Made by a program: the position numbers and the translations under genes. A stretch of DNA of 64,000 nucleotides, taken from assembly GCF_052857255.1 (NCBI RefSeq), contig NC_135500.1, positions 165,846,683 through 165,910,682 of the forward strand. The letters are read 5' to 3'. Each line of letters starts with the position of its first letter. The stretch's first letter is position 1. Shown here piece by piece: positions 10,370-26,080 of this stretch. The notes under the pieces were generated by a model. That model ran no database searches. It saw nothing but the letters and a program-made list of their open reading frames with translations, and was not told where the DNA came from. The DNA comes from Amblyomma americanum (taxonomy: Eukaryota > Arthropoda > Arachnida > Ixodida > Ixodidae).

Positions 10370-11046
10370 TTCAGCTCTAACCCGGAAGGAATTGTGGCTG
10401 CGTTTAAAACGCTTGGAGTGCGTTTCACAAGAAAGGTGCTCCGACACGCACACATCAACCATACTGCCTTAAAAGCTTCCCACGTCTTTAGCGTGCTTTA
10501 CCGTTATCGTCATATTCTTCCGGTTACAGACAAACTAGTGGTATTTAAATCTCTGTTCATACACCACCTACATCATTTTCTCTTTATGTGGAGCACGTCA
10601 GCACCTACTAATCTTGAAATTGCCTGCTTCTCCAAAGCGGACTTACTGAATTCCCTCAAGCGTTAGCTATTCTTTCTTTGTTACATTCTCAGTGCCTTGC
10701 ACGCATGTGATTCCTTGTGTGTCTTGACGTTCTTGACCAACATAACGCTTGCGGGATAAGCGGACGCACTTTTTTTCTAGTTTCAAACTTCCATGTTTAT
10801 ACCTTCATGGCTACATTTTGTTTGCTCTATGCTCCCATTTTTTTTTTCAGCCAATGCGACTAGTTATTTCGTGCCATTATTTTTAATTGCCATCGATCGA
10901 TTTTGTTCATTTGCTCGATTTTTTTTGCCTAAAAGCTTTCTGGTTTTGCTATTTTATATGTTCTAGCCGCAGCAATTGTGCTTTTTTGTATTGGGCCCTA
11001 GTCTATCTAATCAGAGCTTTTCTTTTGTTCAGGTGAAATAAAGACT
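10370..11046 (+). mobile_element. 5'-truncated LINE: RT thumb remnant, 3' UTR and polyadenylation signal
   Basis: The frame at about 10385-10665 reads 'FKTLGVRF', then 'HINHTALKASHVFSVLYRYR', then 'LVVFKSLFIHHLHHFLFMW'. This is the pattern after the RT palm of CR1/L2-like LINEs (LGV-F motif, helix, 'L..L..sl..p.l.y...vW'). The RT catalytic core is absent, so the copy is strongly 5' truncated. A T-rich 3' UTR follows, with 'ttgggccctagtctatcta', and AATAAA at 11037-11042, then directly a GATT tail. This 3' structure is typical of microsatellite-tailed LINEs. It is not a copy of the 1-4237 element as far as the overlapping RT region can be compared by eye. Confidence 0.65.
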
Positions 11047-11147
11047 CACTGATTGATTGACTGAATGATTGATTGAATGATTGATTGATTGATTGATTGG
11101 TTCATTGGTCGGTCGATCAATCGACCGAGTGATTTATTGATTGACGG
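11047..11147. repeat. (GATT)n tail of the truncated LINE
   Basis: Imperfect tetranucleotide array with 'gattgattgattgattgatt' at its core, degrading into 'ggtcggtcgatcaatcgacc'. It begins a few bases after the LINE AATAAA, which marks it as the element's 3' tail rather than an independent microsatellite. Confidence 0.85.
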
Positions 11148-12267
11148 GAGAAGAAAAGCGATGAACACATGGCTAGAGCTTTGGGCAGCGCATGGCAAAT
11201 AAGACTGCCTTTCACTCCATCTCACGCTTGCGAAAAATTGGTTCCAAGACCGCTAAACTGAGCGGTACGCTCAACCAAGCTGCAGTTCTTCCTTAACGCC
11301 AGTGCGGCGGCGCAAGCGGGTTGTCCGGAATAACCAGTAAGGTTTAATTAATTCTCGCGCACTGGAGTACATACTTCAGTCACGATGTTTCCCTGTCCAG
11401 CTTTGTATGACTGCAAAAAATGTGTTTGCTCTGAAAGGTACGCGTAGGAAAGGGATTGAATGGCTGCAGTTTAGAAGCCAGAAGGCGAGGTCAGAAGAAA
11501 ATTAGCAGCTTTTTTTTTTGACGAGACAACTGTGGATTTCTCTGTCAATAAGCCGCTGTCTCCGGACAGGTGGAAAGAAAAGTCTTTACGGAAACTTGGC
11601 CTTTTGGATCCTCAGGTTTTGGCGAGAGCATCCTGGTGTTAAATATGTTCATTGTTATCTTATTTCCATGTTGTGCCTTTTTTTGGGGCGCATTTTCGCC
11701 TCCGTAGATCACTTTTTTCGGTTCCTTTAGACAGCAACCTTGACATTACGGTTTATCTAGTTGCTAACCGCCTGTTTCAGTGCGGTGTCATATCGACGTA
11801 TAGAGAAAATCCTTGCCAGCTGGAAAGCCGATTTCACCCCTAAACATTTTTCTTGTGCGCGAAAACGTAGAGCCCGCTTTTTGTTTTACTTAATGTGCAC
11901 TGAAACACTCATTTATGCGGACTTTGTTTTCATCACGCGTCTCAACACGAGGCTCATCGCCAGTTTTCGGACCCCCTTTTTACGTAGGGGAGTATTCGGT
12001 AGTCCAGGACCTTTGAAAAAACACTACACTGTGCGATGTGCTCGAAAGAAAAGAAACGAAGCTTTATTTCTTGTAGAAAAAACTATCTATTTATTGATTT
12101 CTATTTATACTTATTCGAGATTATTAGATACTTACCTTTAAATATCGTATCTAAGTGGTGGCCAATTAGCCCATGTGCATCATCGGAACGTTACAGCCCG
12201 CATAACACACGATCCGATTAATTACATCTGAAAACATAAGCCTGCCTTCATCTAGAAACTGACACCG
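11148..12267. other. Intergenic; one possible weak repeat at 11215-11345
   Basis: No gene recognised. 'aaactgagcggtacgctcaa' and following bases resemble 'gaaactgagcggaagttcac' at 49591-49612, hinting at another dispersed repeat, but the match is short. The remainder is T-rich with short open frames only. Confidence 0.4.
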
Positions 12268-12912
12268 TTATGTAAACGCGCATAAGGAAGGATAATTAGC
12301 TCCGTACATATCATGCAGCGCTCGCAGTGACGGGAAGGTACCTGGGATTAAATATAAAACCGCGTCGAGGGTAGCGCCTCGCGAGAAACAGGCACTTCGA
12401 CAGCGACGCGTGCCATATTTTCTCCGAGCTTTCTCATAAATCGGAGCTGTTGCGTAATCTTCGCAACGAAATCGTTGTGCTTGTGTTGCGTCACCTTCTA
12501 ACAAAGCCGTGCATTCGGTAATCTTCCAATGCGCTACCATCGGAGCATAAACGTGACTTTTATAAGCTCTGATTGCAGTATTTTTGGGTTTAAATACGTT
12601 GAGTAAGACACACTCGACGACAGGGTCAAAGATGTTGCGAAACAAAATGCGTATGTTGGGCTCATTGGAATAGACATCTATGACGAGAGACGCCGCTGCT
12701 GGATTCTGCGTCTGGAAAGTAGGAAGTTCGCGGACAGAGTATGCAGTAGCAAGCACAGGACTATTCGCTTTTATTAAGCAGAATGTATTAAAAAAAATTG
12801 TTTTTGGCAGATCTGGACTAAGCCACTCAATGCGCGACAAGATACTGCGCAGTAGGCAAGCGGAGACAAGTCGTGCATCATCCGGGCTGAAATCTTGATC
12901 CCATCGAAAAAT
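12268..12912 (-). CDS. Unidentified open frame, possible exon or decayed gene
   Basis: A stop-to-stop open frame of about 215 codons, among the longest outside LINE sequence. I do not recognise the protein. It has no low-complexity bias and reads as ordinary mixed sequence in its first two thirds (for example 'VRELPTFQTQNPAAASLVID' and 'IRILFRNIFDPVVECVLLNV'), becoming Arg/Cys-rich toward the end. No ATG lies near its start; the candidate start is TTG. A possible 3' splice site 'atttcag' at 12887-12893 could open an exon at 12886, but its pyrimidine tract is poor. A frame of this size is not improbable by chance in 64 kb, so this is weak evidence of a gene. Confidence 0.25.
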   Translation of the reverse strand: MFRWDQDFSPDDARLVSACLLRSILSRIEWLSPDLPKTIFFNTFCLIKANSPVLATAYSVRELPTFQTQNPAAASLVIDVYSNEPNIRILFRNIFDPVVECVLLNVFKPKNTAIRAYKSHVYAPMVAHWKITECTALLEGDATQAQRFRCEDYATAPIYEKARRKYGTRRCRSACFSRGATLDAVLYLIPGTFPSLRALHDMYGANYPSLCAFT

Positions 12913-17937
<5,025 letters not shown>

Positions 17938-18140
17938 GAACCGCCGTCGTGGCTCAGTGGTTAAGGCGCTCGGCTGCTGACCGCAAAGTCGCGGGTTCGA
18001 TCCCGGCCGCGGTGGTCGCATTTCGATGGAGGCTAAATGCTAGAGGTCCATGCATTCTGCGCTGGAAGAGCACGTTAAAGAGCTCCAGGTGGTTAAATTT
18101 CACTACCCTCTTCGCTAAGCGCTTTCTGAGGCTCAGATTT
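17938..18140 (+). repeat. tRNA-derived SINE family A, copy 4
   Basis: Head 'ccgccgtcgtggctcagtgg' with box A, then 'gcgggttcgatcccggccgc' (box B, 17991-18010), 'tggtcgcatttcgatggagg', 'gaggtccatgcattctgcgc', 'cacgttaaagagctccaggt'. The first and last seven bases of the tRNA-like part can still pair as an acceptor stem (with G-U pairs). The body continuing past it shows it is a SINE, not a functional tRNA gene. The 3' end is shortened compared with copy 2. Confidence 0.87.
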
Positions 18141-19321
18141 GTTTCTTTTTCATAGCTTTTTTAGTAGCAAGCTTGAAATTAAAAACAACCTGTGTTTTGT
18201 ACTGTGTGCATCATTAACCGAGGCTCAGCATTTTGAAGGCCGTAACCTTGAGGGAAACCGCCACACTGAAAATAACGCCTACTCCACAAAAGATTAGGGA
18301 CGGTTAACCTTCATCGTAACTAATACTCTTTTAATTAATTAAAACAAAAAGTCCTACCACAGCACGATACCTGTGCGTACAATTGTTCGAAATAACAAAG
18401 TGACTGGCTGTCTCCACGTGTTATTACTCACGAGAGTTAACGTTGACTAAGCTAGATGAAACGAATAGTGGAACTCAAACTGAATTTCTTAAAAAAGATT
18501 CTTTTACCTGATAAGCGCAATGCGAGATACCTCACTTTTCATGGCAGATAAAAGAAATGGGAAGCACGAACTCGCGTGGCTTCTTCAACAGGGGCCAACA
18601 GTCGGAGGCGATAGTTAAGCAGTACTCCCTCCTTTTTCAGGTCAGCTCCTTCTTGATAAGGTCCAAATCGTTGTGACCCACGTCGAATTTTTTCCCATGC
18701 TCCACGCATACCTAATGACCAGGACTCTCACTGTTCAGACCAGAGACGTAGATCGGAGTCGCTAGACCGAGGTTAATTAAGGTTAAAAGCCGTAGATCTG
18801 CTCTCCATGTTTAATGCCCAGCTGTGAACACCATGAAATGCATACATGTTTCCCATCAACCCATCGCTTAAAACGTACAGGCGCGGACAAAACTGAACAG
18901 AGCACGCTATAGGCTTCTAATAATTTTAACGCGTTGCCTTATTTAAACTGCAAACTATGGTATATGCACGCTGTTAATAGACGCTAGTGCGTTTCATCAT
19001 GAGTAAACAATGTTTCTTATCTCTGACAGGAGTGGCGCGATTGCACTTAAAACAGAATAGCGTGCTCCATTTACTGATGGCCGCACCTGTACTTACATGA
19101 AAAGAACAAGTGGTAAGACAATATCGCGCGAAATCTAAGCCAACGAGCTAAACGAAAAGAAAAAAAAAGTATACATAAAAACAACGCAGACTTCGCGAGA
19201 ACTCCTCCACTAGCAAAACGAATAAAGCAGCAGAAGGAGAGAGCAGCGAAAAAGAGAAGAAAATATGTAGACAAACGTTTAAATGTCTACAGTGTACTCA
19301 TATTAAAAAACAACAAATGTA
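18141..19321. other. Intergenic, no gene recognised
   Basis: On the minus strand near 18700-18645 a short stretch reads 'CVEHGKKFDVGHNDLDLIKK' before a stop, which is protein-like but too short and isolated to identify. Otherwise A+T-rich with no shared repeat. Confidence 0.4.
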
Positions 19322-19440
19322 GTGTTGTTCTTCAAGCCTTGCGGCATCGTTTTGAAAATCTGGACAAACCATGGCTCGACTTATCTCGACAGAGAAGAAA
19401 TGACCCCGGGATGGAACCACTCCAGTATCCGTGAATTACA
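19322..19440 (-). repeat. Dispersed repeat family D, copy 1
   Basis: The minus strand contains 'ggagtggttccatcccgggg', 'gtcgagataagtcgagccat', 'tggtttgtccagattttcaa' and 'aacgatgccgcaaggctt'. These occur in the same order on the plus strand at 55826-55940. Similarity is high over about 110 bases with small indels. Identity of the parent element is unknown. Confidence 0.7.
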
Positions 19441-19760
19441 AAAAAAGCTGGCGCCAAACCATGCACACCGCAAGACAAGAACGAAGACGAGACACAAGCG
19501 CTAACTCACAACTGAATTTTATTGAAGCCAGGAAGCAGCTTATATAGGGTGAATCATTAAGGGGAAAGAAGGTAGACACGGAGAACAAGGTGAACAAAGG
19601 CAACTGCTAAGCATAAAGCCCTTGTGTTTAAATGTGTGCAATAATAGATGCAGGCTATCCGGAGTCAATACCAAGAAAGGTAGTCTAGAGCAAATAATAA
19701 TGATAAAGAGCCAAAAGGGTGGAGTTTTCACACCTGGTTTTCTGCAGAAAAAACGCAAAA
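19441..19760 (-). mobile_element. Probable 3' end of a retroelement
   Basis: The minus strand reads through 'tatataagctgcttcctggc', then AATAAA (complement of 19518-19523), 'ttcagttgtgagttagcgct' and 'tgtgtctcgtcttcgttctt'. I recall sequence of this kind as a common repeat end in tick genomes, but no coding domain is visible here. It is contiguous with family D copy 1 downstream, so both may be parts of one element. Confidence 0.35.
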
Positions 19761-21040
19761 TAGACTAAGGTAGAAAAATCGCAGATATCGCGCACCTGTT
19801 ATTTCTTCTGAGCTTTTTTTCTAGTTTTTTGTTTATTTCTCACCGAACGAAACAAGCTCACTGATTTTGCTATGTGTGTGTAAAGTTGCTACTTTTGTCT
19901 ACTTCGCTCGACTTAGTTTACGCTTTTTCTGTTTATTCCTAGCATTCTGTGTGCCTCCTTTCAGAGTGAGCTTGTTCGCAGTTTGTAGTAAGCTGCCAAA
20001 GATGTAAACAGCGGTTGCCTTTTAAGTTTTTATACCCTGCTGCAGCGACCTCTTTACATCTTCCTTTTATTTGCCAAGAAGCGCGAACCTTGCAAAACGC
20101 AGGCGATTAATGCTTTCCGGAGATATGTTTTTTGCACAGCACATGAAATGAAAGAACAGCTGTCTTAAAGTGATGCCAAGGCTAGGTAAGGAAAGCAGGA
20201 ATGCTAGCTGAAAGTAAGACAGCCATGGCGACTTGTAATGTCCCCGAACTCAGATAACTTATCAGAAACGTTCTGAAAAACATTTTTGTTGCAAGCGCGA
20301 ACTTCTGCTCTTATCCACAAAAGAGAGAGAACAAATCTATGAGCGAAGGTTAAAAAAATTGTTCGTGGCTGTCAAAACGTTGTGCCGACGACGTCTGTAC
20401 TAGCAATAACGCCGTTTCCTCACAAGTCACAAGAGCGACCACGCCTTTTTTTCTCGTCTTATTATAAGGGCAGCAGTCGTCGTGCTCCTGTTATTGTTTG
20501 GTGCAGCACTAGGCAAAAAATGATAAAATTGTATATTAAGAGTTGTTTCGTGACAAGAACCAGTTATTTCCGCAAGTACTAATTATATGCTGCCCCGTTA
20601 ATACGTAGTTACTTTTGGCTGAAGCTCCACCGACTGTAAGACACATTTTACAATATGTTTCTAAAAGCTGTACATAATTAGGCTTGCGACCATTTTGGAC
20701 TACATCATTTCAGAGCAGTGTTGAAGTTTTATTCGTGACCTGCAAAGAGGAAATTTTAATGAACTTTCAGGTGCAACATGTGAGTCTTGATTATATTTGC
20801 CTCCAGTCCTTCGCGCTTTCTTTAAAATTCTACATCTTCCAACCTGTTGGGCTCAAAAATAGCAGCAGTTAAATAAGGAACATCGCTATGCCCACAGTAT
20901 AGACAAGTGCAAGAATGGGGAGTGACCACACTTCCCTTGATCAGATAAACTAGAAAGTGAAGGTTAACATTATCTGGACCAAGTCTCTCGTTCCTGGAAA
21001 TCAATCATACAAAAAAATTGAAGTAGACACTTATCTCCGC
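19761..21040. other. Intergenic, no feature seen
   Basis: A+T-rich, frames all under 70 codons, no repeat recognised. Confidence 0.5.
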
Positions 21041-21415
21041 TTTAAGGGTATGACGCAAGAGTGTTAATAGAGTAATGCCCATATATGCAGAATTGATATT
21101 TTTCATCACTGCACTTATAAACCTCTGGCAGTCCTCATACCACTCCTGTCGCACTGGTGCAGCGGTTAAGCATTGCGCCATTGCCCTGTGATGGCAGGCC
21201 CTGCTACCGGTGGAGCTTGTGCGACCCAGGATGATCCTCCCGAGCAACCTTTCACGACCATTCAATAATCTAAAGGCCACTTGCCACGGTGGGTTGATTC
21301 TGTGGGGAGTTTCATACATTTTTTTGTCACGATGAACGACGCCGACGATGATACCGACACCGACATCGGCACCGGGTTTTCTGTAACGCGAGCTCCTTAA
21401 CACTTTCGCGATAAA
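21041..21415 (+). repeat. Dispersed repeat family B, copy 2 (longest copy)
   Basis: Blocks 'tttaagggtatgacgcaaga', 'taatgcccatatatgcagaa', 'ctctggcagtcctcatacca', 'ggtgcagcggttaagcattg' (box-A-like), 'ggtggagcttgtgcgaccca', 'gacaccgacatcggcaccgg', 'gagctccttaacactttcgc'. Same block order as 4886-5150 and 27930-28197. A 137-codon minus frame across it (21005-21418) is a by-product of the repeat. Confidence 0.72.
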
Positions 21416-21626
21416 CACTCGCAGGACAATTACCAGAGCGTAACGAGAGATTCAGCGACAGCTGTTAAGTCATTTATATTTCACGATTTCCCGAGGGAGA
21501 TAAAATGGGAGCGACTGTACATCTGTAGGTTTATCGAGCGCTATTCTTAGGTTTTCATAAATACTCATTATTTGCAGGTGCGCCCTTTCCGCATTTTTCC
21601 GCTGTCGCCATACACTTCCTCCACTG

Positions 21627-22000
21627 ACCACGGCAACCACTGGTCGAATGTTTCCCGTGGCAGACTACCTTCGGTTGCTTATTCCTATAATACGCTGCAC
21701 TTTTCTTTTTCCGCGGCTCCTCCTACTTACAGAGTAAGTACCGTCGGGGCGGTTCTGTTGGCGAACGTGCCTCGATTGCGCCTCCTTACACTCTCGTCAT
21801 ACCTTGGTCTTTCCACCGTAACAAGCTTCCAAGTGTGGTTTTCGTGGCAAAGCCTCTCCGGTTACTCAATCCTGTGCTCTCGGTCCTTACCATCTTCCTT
21901 ACACGGTAATCATCCTCCATGTGGCTGCGATGGCAGTCCCTCTCTGGTTACGCTTTCCGACGTTCTCGCCCTGTTCTCCTTTTTCCACGCTAAGCAGCCT
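21627..22000. repeat. Degenerate minisatellite, period about 85 bases
   Basis: Diverged tandem units are visible with corresponding landmarks: 'cccgtggcagactaccttcg' (21654), 'gttggcgaacgtgcctcgat' (21757), 'cgtggcaaagcctctccggt' (21843), 'cgatggcagtccctctctgg' (21928), each followed by a pyrimidine-rich stretch. Spacing is 102, 86 and 85 bases. The last two units are the most alike. The pyrimidine bias produces the 165-codon Ser/Pro-rich plus frame at 21572-22069, which I do not regard as a gene. Confidence 0.55.
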
Positions 22001-25000
22001 CAAGTCACGAAGACCGATACTTTCGCCATATCCTCATCTTTCCCCAGAAACCACCCTCCAGATGGTTAAAAGTGGTTTAATCAATCAGCCAGGCAGGCAT
22101 CTATTAGTTCTAGAGGCAGACTGCGTTGCGTTTATTGTCACTTCAGCGCTGCTCGCCTGCTCACATAACATGTATGCCTGACACTTCCATCAAATCACTT
22201 GATTCCCGATTGTGACAAAGTTTTCGTTTATAGGAAACGTCCACCACGCCTCAGATTAAAAAAAAATGCCCCTGCCAGCAGTATTGCTACCACAGTGCTC
22301 CGGAAATCTTTTACCAAATGGCCTCTTACGGGTATTTCAGGCTTAGTTGGCCGTTACTCTCTTGTGAAATCGATTTAGACCTATGCAAATATACAAAAAA
22401 CAATCCATGCTTTCGCCACCCTGCAGCTAAGGAGGGCGCTTAAAGAGAGAACGAACCAGGCACCAAGCCGCTAAATCCTTTTCTTTTCCGCTGTACGCCT
22501 CCCAGAACCGTCCTCGGCGGGCAGCTGAGAGCCTTCTCATGTTCATGCAGTTCTAATCAATCAAAGCAACACTTGCTGAGCGACGAGAGGCAAAAAGAAT
22601 AGGCGCAAGTGTGCTTAGAATTTAAGCTACAACGGCTGTTGTGTAAAGGTCCATGTTTGCTGCAAGATTCCCCAAAGTTTCAGGCAGAAAAATGAAAATC
22701 AGTCAGGCGAAGCAAAAGTGGTACGAGAAGACGCAAAAGAAGGGGAAATGCTTCTAGGCAAAAGAAGGGCTTGAGAAGAGTGATAAACGATACTACAAGC
22801 CTAAAAACATTCATCGCGTTTCGAGCTAAATGTGCTGTGCATTTATGGGACTTAAAACGATGTGCATAGAATTTATGAGAGTCCACATGACTAGACTATT
22901 TAAAAATCGGCCATGGATCCGAGTCCGCAGCCACAAGTAGGGCGAAGATAACAATTGGGTATTCGGTACCATTCCACGGAAGGTGTCCTCCAGCTCGAGC
23001 ACCATTCAGTAAAAAAGAGTTTCCGGAGGCATTCCTCTCCAGTGATGAAAATTATGAAGGAAACCATGTTGAGGTGAGTTAAATTAATGCACGCTGCAGG
23101 AATCGCCTTACTTCGAAAGATGTCTGAAAGAAAGAAATATTGCATGTGTCTTGTTAAAATATTGCGATCGCTTTTTGCTCGCCGAATTTACCCGAAACTG
23201 CAATACTGTGAGCTCAGAGCACAATTGTTTGGATCGTGCCAATTGTGACGTTTCTTATTGCAGGAAATATTGTATATAGATTGAGAATAGATATAGTAAC
23301 TCATGAGAGGGCCCTCGGGAGCGCTCTCAGTTATGATGCTGCACACTTTTGCACTTGAGGTGGTATTGATTTCCCTACTGTAACTTGTATTTGTGAACTC
23401 CCTCTGGCAGTTTTTTTTTAACGCGCGTTTCAGGACGTCCTTTTCGTGCTCGTAGGTTTATAAAGAGGAGTGCTTGTTTAGTAATATTTGATTAGATTTG
23501 CATTTGTTGTTTGCGTGTGTCCTTTACTGCATCTCTGTACACTACTAAATTGGTCACTTCAATATACAGTGACTTATGCATGTTGCATATTCGTGAGTAT
23601 GGCCCAAATACGTAATACACGGGACAGTAAAAGATGGCCTTGATATCGAAAGACTTCTTTATTTGCCATTCTAACTACAATGTGTTGAAAAAAAAGGCAT
23701 GACATGGTTTTCCTCGAGGACGGCTCTGTACATGTGAGAGGTATTACGCTTAAGTGACACCGAGGCCAAATAGAAGTTGGTCTGTAACTGTAAGACATCC
23801 CGTTCTAATCACTAACAGACCACTTACTACAAAAACGTGGCTGTTATAAGCAAGGAATGACCACGACCTGAAATCAACGTGTCACAAGCACCGGTCGAGT
23901 TCCCAATTGAAATGTGTGCTCTCACACAGATATTTCGGTTCGAATCTCAAAGACTTCGCTACAGTGCCAGTGACAGCAAAACTATGGCAACCCTTCATTT
24001 ATCGATAAAGTCGTGATGATTTTGATTGAATTGACTGGCAAGAATCTTTTCAAATTGAATTTTCTCGCAAATAAATTCGTATTTTACATAGCCAGCATGA
24101 GTGAAGGAGTCAATTTTTACTAAAAATAATAACTAATTCTGGTTATAAGTGAAGTTCAACTTGAGAACATTAGAGCTACTGCGTGTGATGCCCTCTCAAT
24201 TTAGTTTCTGCCGTGGCCATTTTGTTAGAAGCTGTTACTAATATTTCGCGTACGCGGTCAGTAAGTGGGAAAAAAAATATAATAGCTTCAAAATACTTCT
24301 GCATTGCTCATCAAGCTCTTAGTCGCTTCATTATGTCTGAATGCAACCGGTCGGCTAATATATAAGCCATGAAGAGAAGCGTGTGCTACCGCATTTATCG
24401 CCTTTTATTTAGCAAACTTACCCATTAATCCCACGTATTTCTTCAGCCACTCTATTGTTCCCGTTTCACTGATGATATTAGCAAAGTTGGCATCGGTCGT
24501 TGTGCAATAAAACCTTTTTTCAGTTATTTATTCCTCCTACACCTCGCGAATGAAACAACCTTCCAGCTGAAATTGTTTCAATCGATGACGACCAGCTTTT
24601 ACACATTTCTTTAGGTAAATGCGAAAATTGTGCGATTAGCAGGAGCTTGGTTTTGTAAAGCTTAACTTTATTTATATTCTCTTTATTTTACCTTGTAACC
24701 ATTCCTCTTTGCAATAATTCTGACCCTGAGGAGGGTATTATTTAATATAAAAACTTTTTGAAATGTCAATTATCTATAGCCCAAAATCAATGTTTGGTTT
24801 GGTATATCAAAACACAAAAACTAAGCAGTAGTTTCCCGTGTGATGTGTCGAAAAAAAAGTTCTGGCGAATGAAAAGCTTTACTAAGATTGCTATCTTTGG
24901 AGCTGAAATATTCAAACTAAGGGACTACCAAAGTAAAAAACACTACATGTTTAGATGTTCTCGTGATTTTACACGGTTAATTGTGCACAACTATCGGGGT

Positions 25001-25724
25001 AATTTAGCTCTTAAGGCTTGGAAAAAAGAGACGTAAAGGGCAGCAAGTGCCGTGGCTAAAATAACACGAAAGTATACAAGACCCTAATTAGAACAGGAAA
25101 CAAAGCGCAATGTAGGCTGTGTGTACACAGAATCAGCGGCATGGCTAACGAGCTCTGAGCCTGAAACAACTCAACCTTTACAAAAGGTCGTTACTGCGTT
25201 GCCAAGTCACGTCTTTTCGCAGTTCCAGTGACAGGATTGCTTTGAGCAAATCCCCATGCCAAGGCCAGGGTTTTGGCTCGGTTGTCTTTAGGCTTGGAGC
25301 AGCTGTTCTGCTGGCCTCACAAAACCACACTATACAGAAAAGTTCCAATTCAAGCCACTCTTCGTTCAGAACTTGTCGATACGCTATGCAGGCCTGCGCT
25401 TCATTAAGGTGGTAGCTTGCTCATTAAGAGACGGCCTAGAAAAGTAAGAAAGACTTCGGGTCTACCTTTGCAGTCTAGCGGCGTCCTTAAAGGGCATTTG
25501 CTGAAATATAGCTTACTCCGCTACCATCTTGATCATTTTTCTTCGCCAGAATTCTCATCGTACAGATAGTGCAATCAACAACAATACTATGCACTGAGGT
25601 TTTTAGTTCGACTGGAGCATTGCCTGTATCTGGTTTATTTTAAAGTGGCTTTCTTCTCTTCCATTTTAAGCCCTTTCTCTTGAAGCGGGCTGTGAGGACC
25701 GTATTTGTGGGAACTTGGGTGCCA
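22001..25724. other. Intergenic, no gene recognised
   Basis: About 3.7 kb of A+T-rich DNA. The longest frame (92 codons, 24758-25036) is Lys/Phe-rich with no motif. No shared repeat found. Confidence 0.5.
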
Positions 25725-25830
25725 AAACTACCTTTGTGCTGTGTAGTTTCACTGGAAGTTAAAGCTCCTCAAGTGGTGGAAATTATTTCCGCAATAGCCT
25801 TAGACTTCCCGTCGGACGCGGAACCCAGCG
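25725..25830 (+). repeat. SINE family A, 3' fragment, copy 5
   Basis: 'tttgtgctgtgtagtttcac', 'aagttaaagctcctcaagtg' and 'gtggaaattatttccgcaat' align with the family A body (compare 'gtgctgtgcgatgtcagtgc' and 'cgttaaagatccccaggtgg' on the minus strand at 4400-4460). The tRNA-like head is missing. Confidence 0.6.
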
Positions 25831-26019
25831 TATGTAGGACGATCGTAGGAACGGAATGTGACGTCACAATCCTCTCAGTGGATCATGTTTCATGTTGGCG
25901 TCAGAGGTCCCGTGGTGGTTTCTGGAGTCTGACGTCACAGCAAAAGTTCAAAGGTACTTGCAAGAGAACAAATAAATTATTTGCGCCATAAATTAAACCA
26001 GATATTAGTAAGCAGTGGC

Positions 26020-26080
26020 CATCGAGCTTGATTCTTCCATGTTTCGTAGTGAGCGCGCTACCTCTACGCCACAGAGGCCT
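26020..26080 (-). repeat. Possible tRNA-like SINE head
   Basis: The minus strand has 'ctgtggcgtagaggtagcgc', which resembles a tRNA box A. The expected box B is only weakly matched 35 bases later. No family body follows. It may be chance or a very old head fragment. Confidence 0.25.

Noticed and set aside
17938..18012. Possible functional tRNA gene
   Set aside because: Boxes A and B and an acceptor-like pairing are present, but the sequence continues into a SINE body shared with other copies.
21572..22069. 165-codon Ser/Pro-rich plus frame
   Set aside because: Explained by a pyrimidine-rich degenerate minisatellite, with no motif and no splice context.
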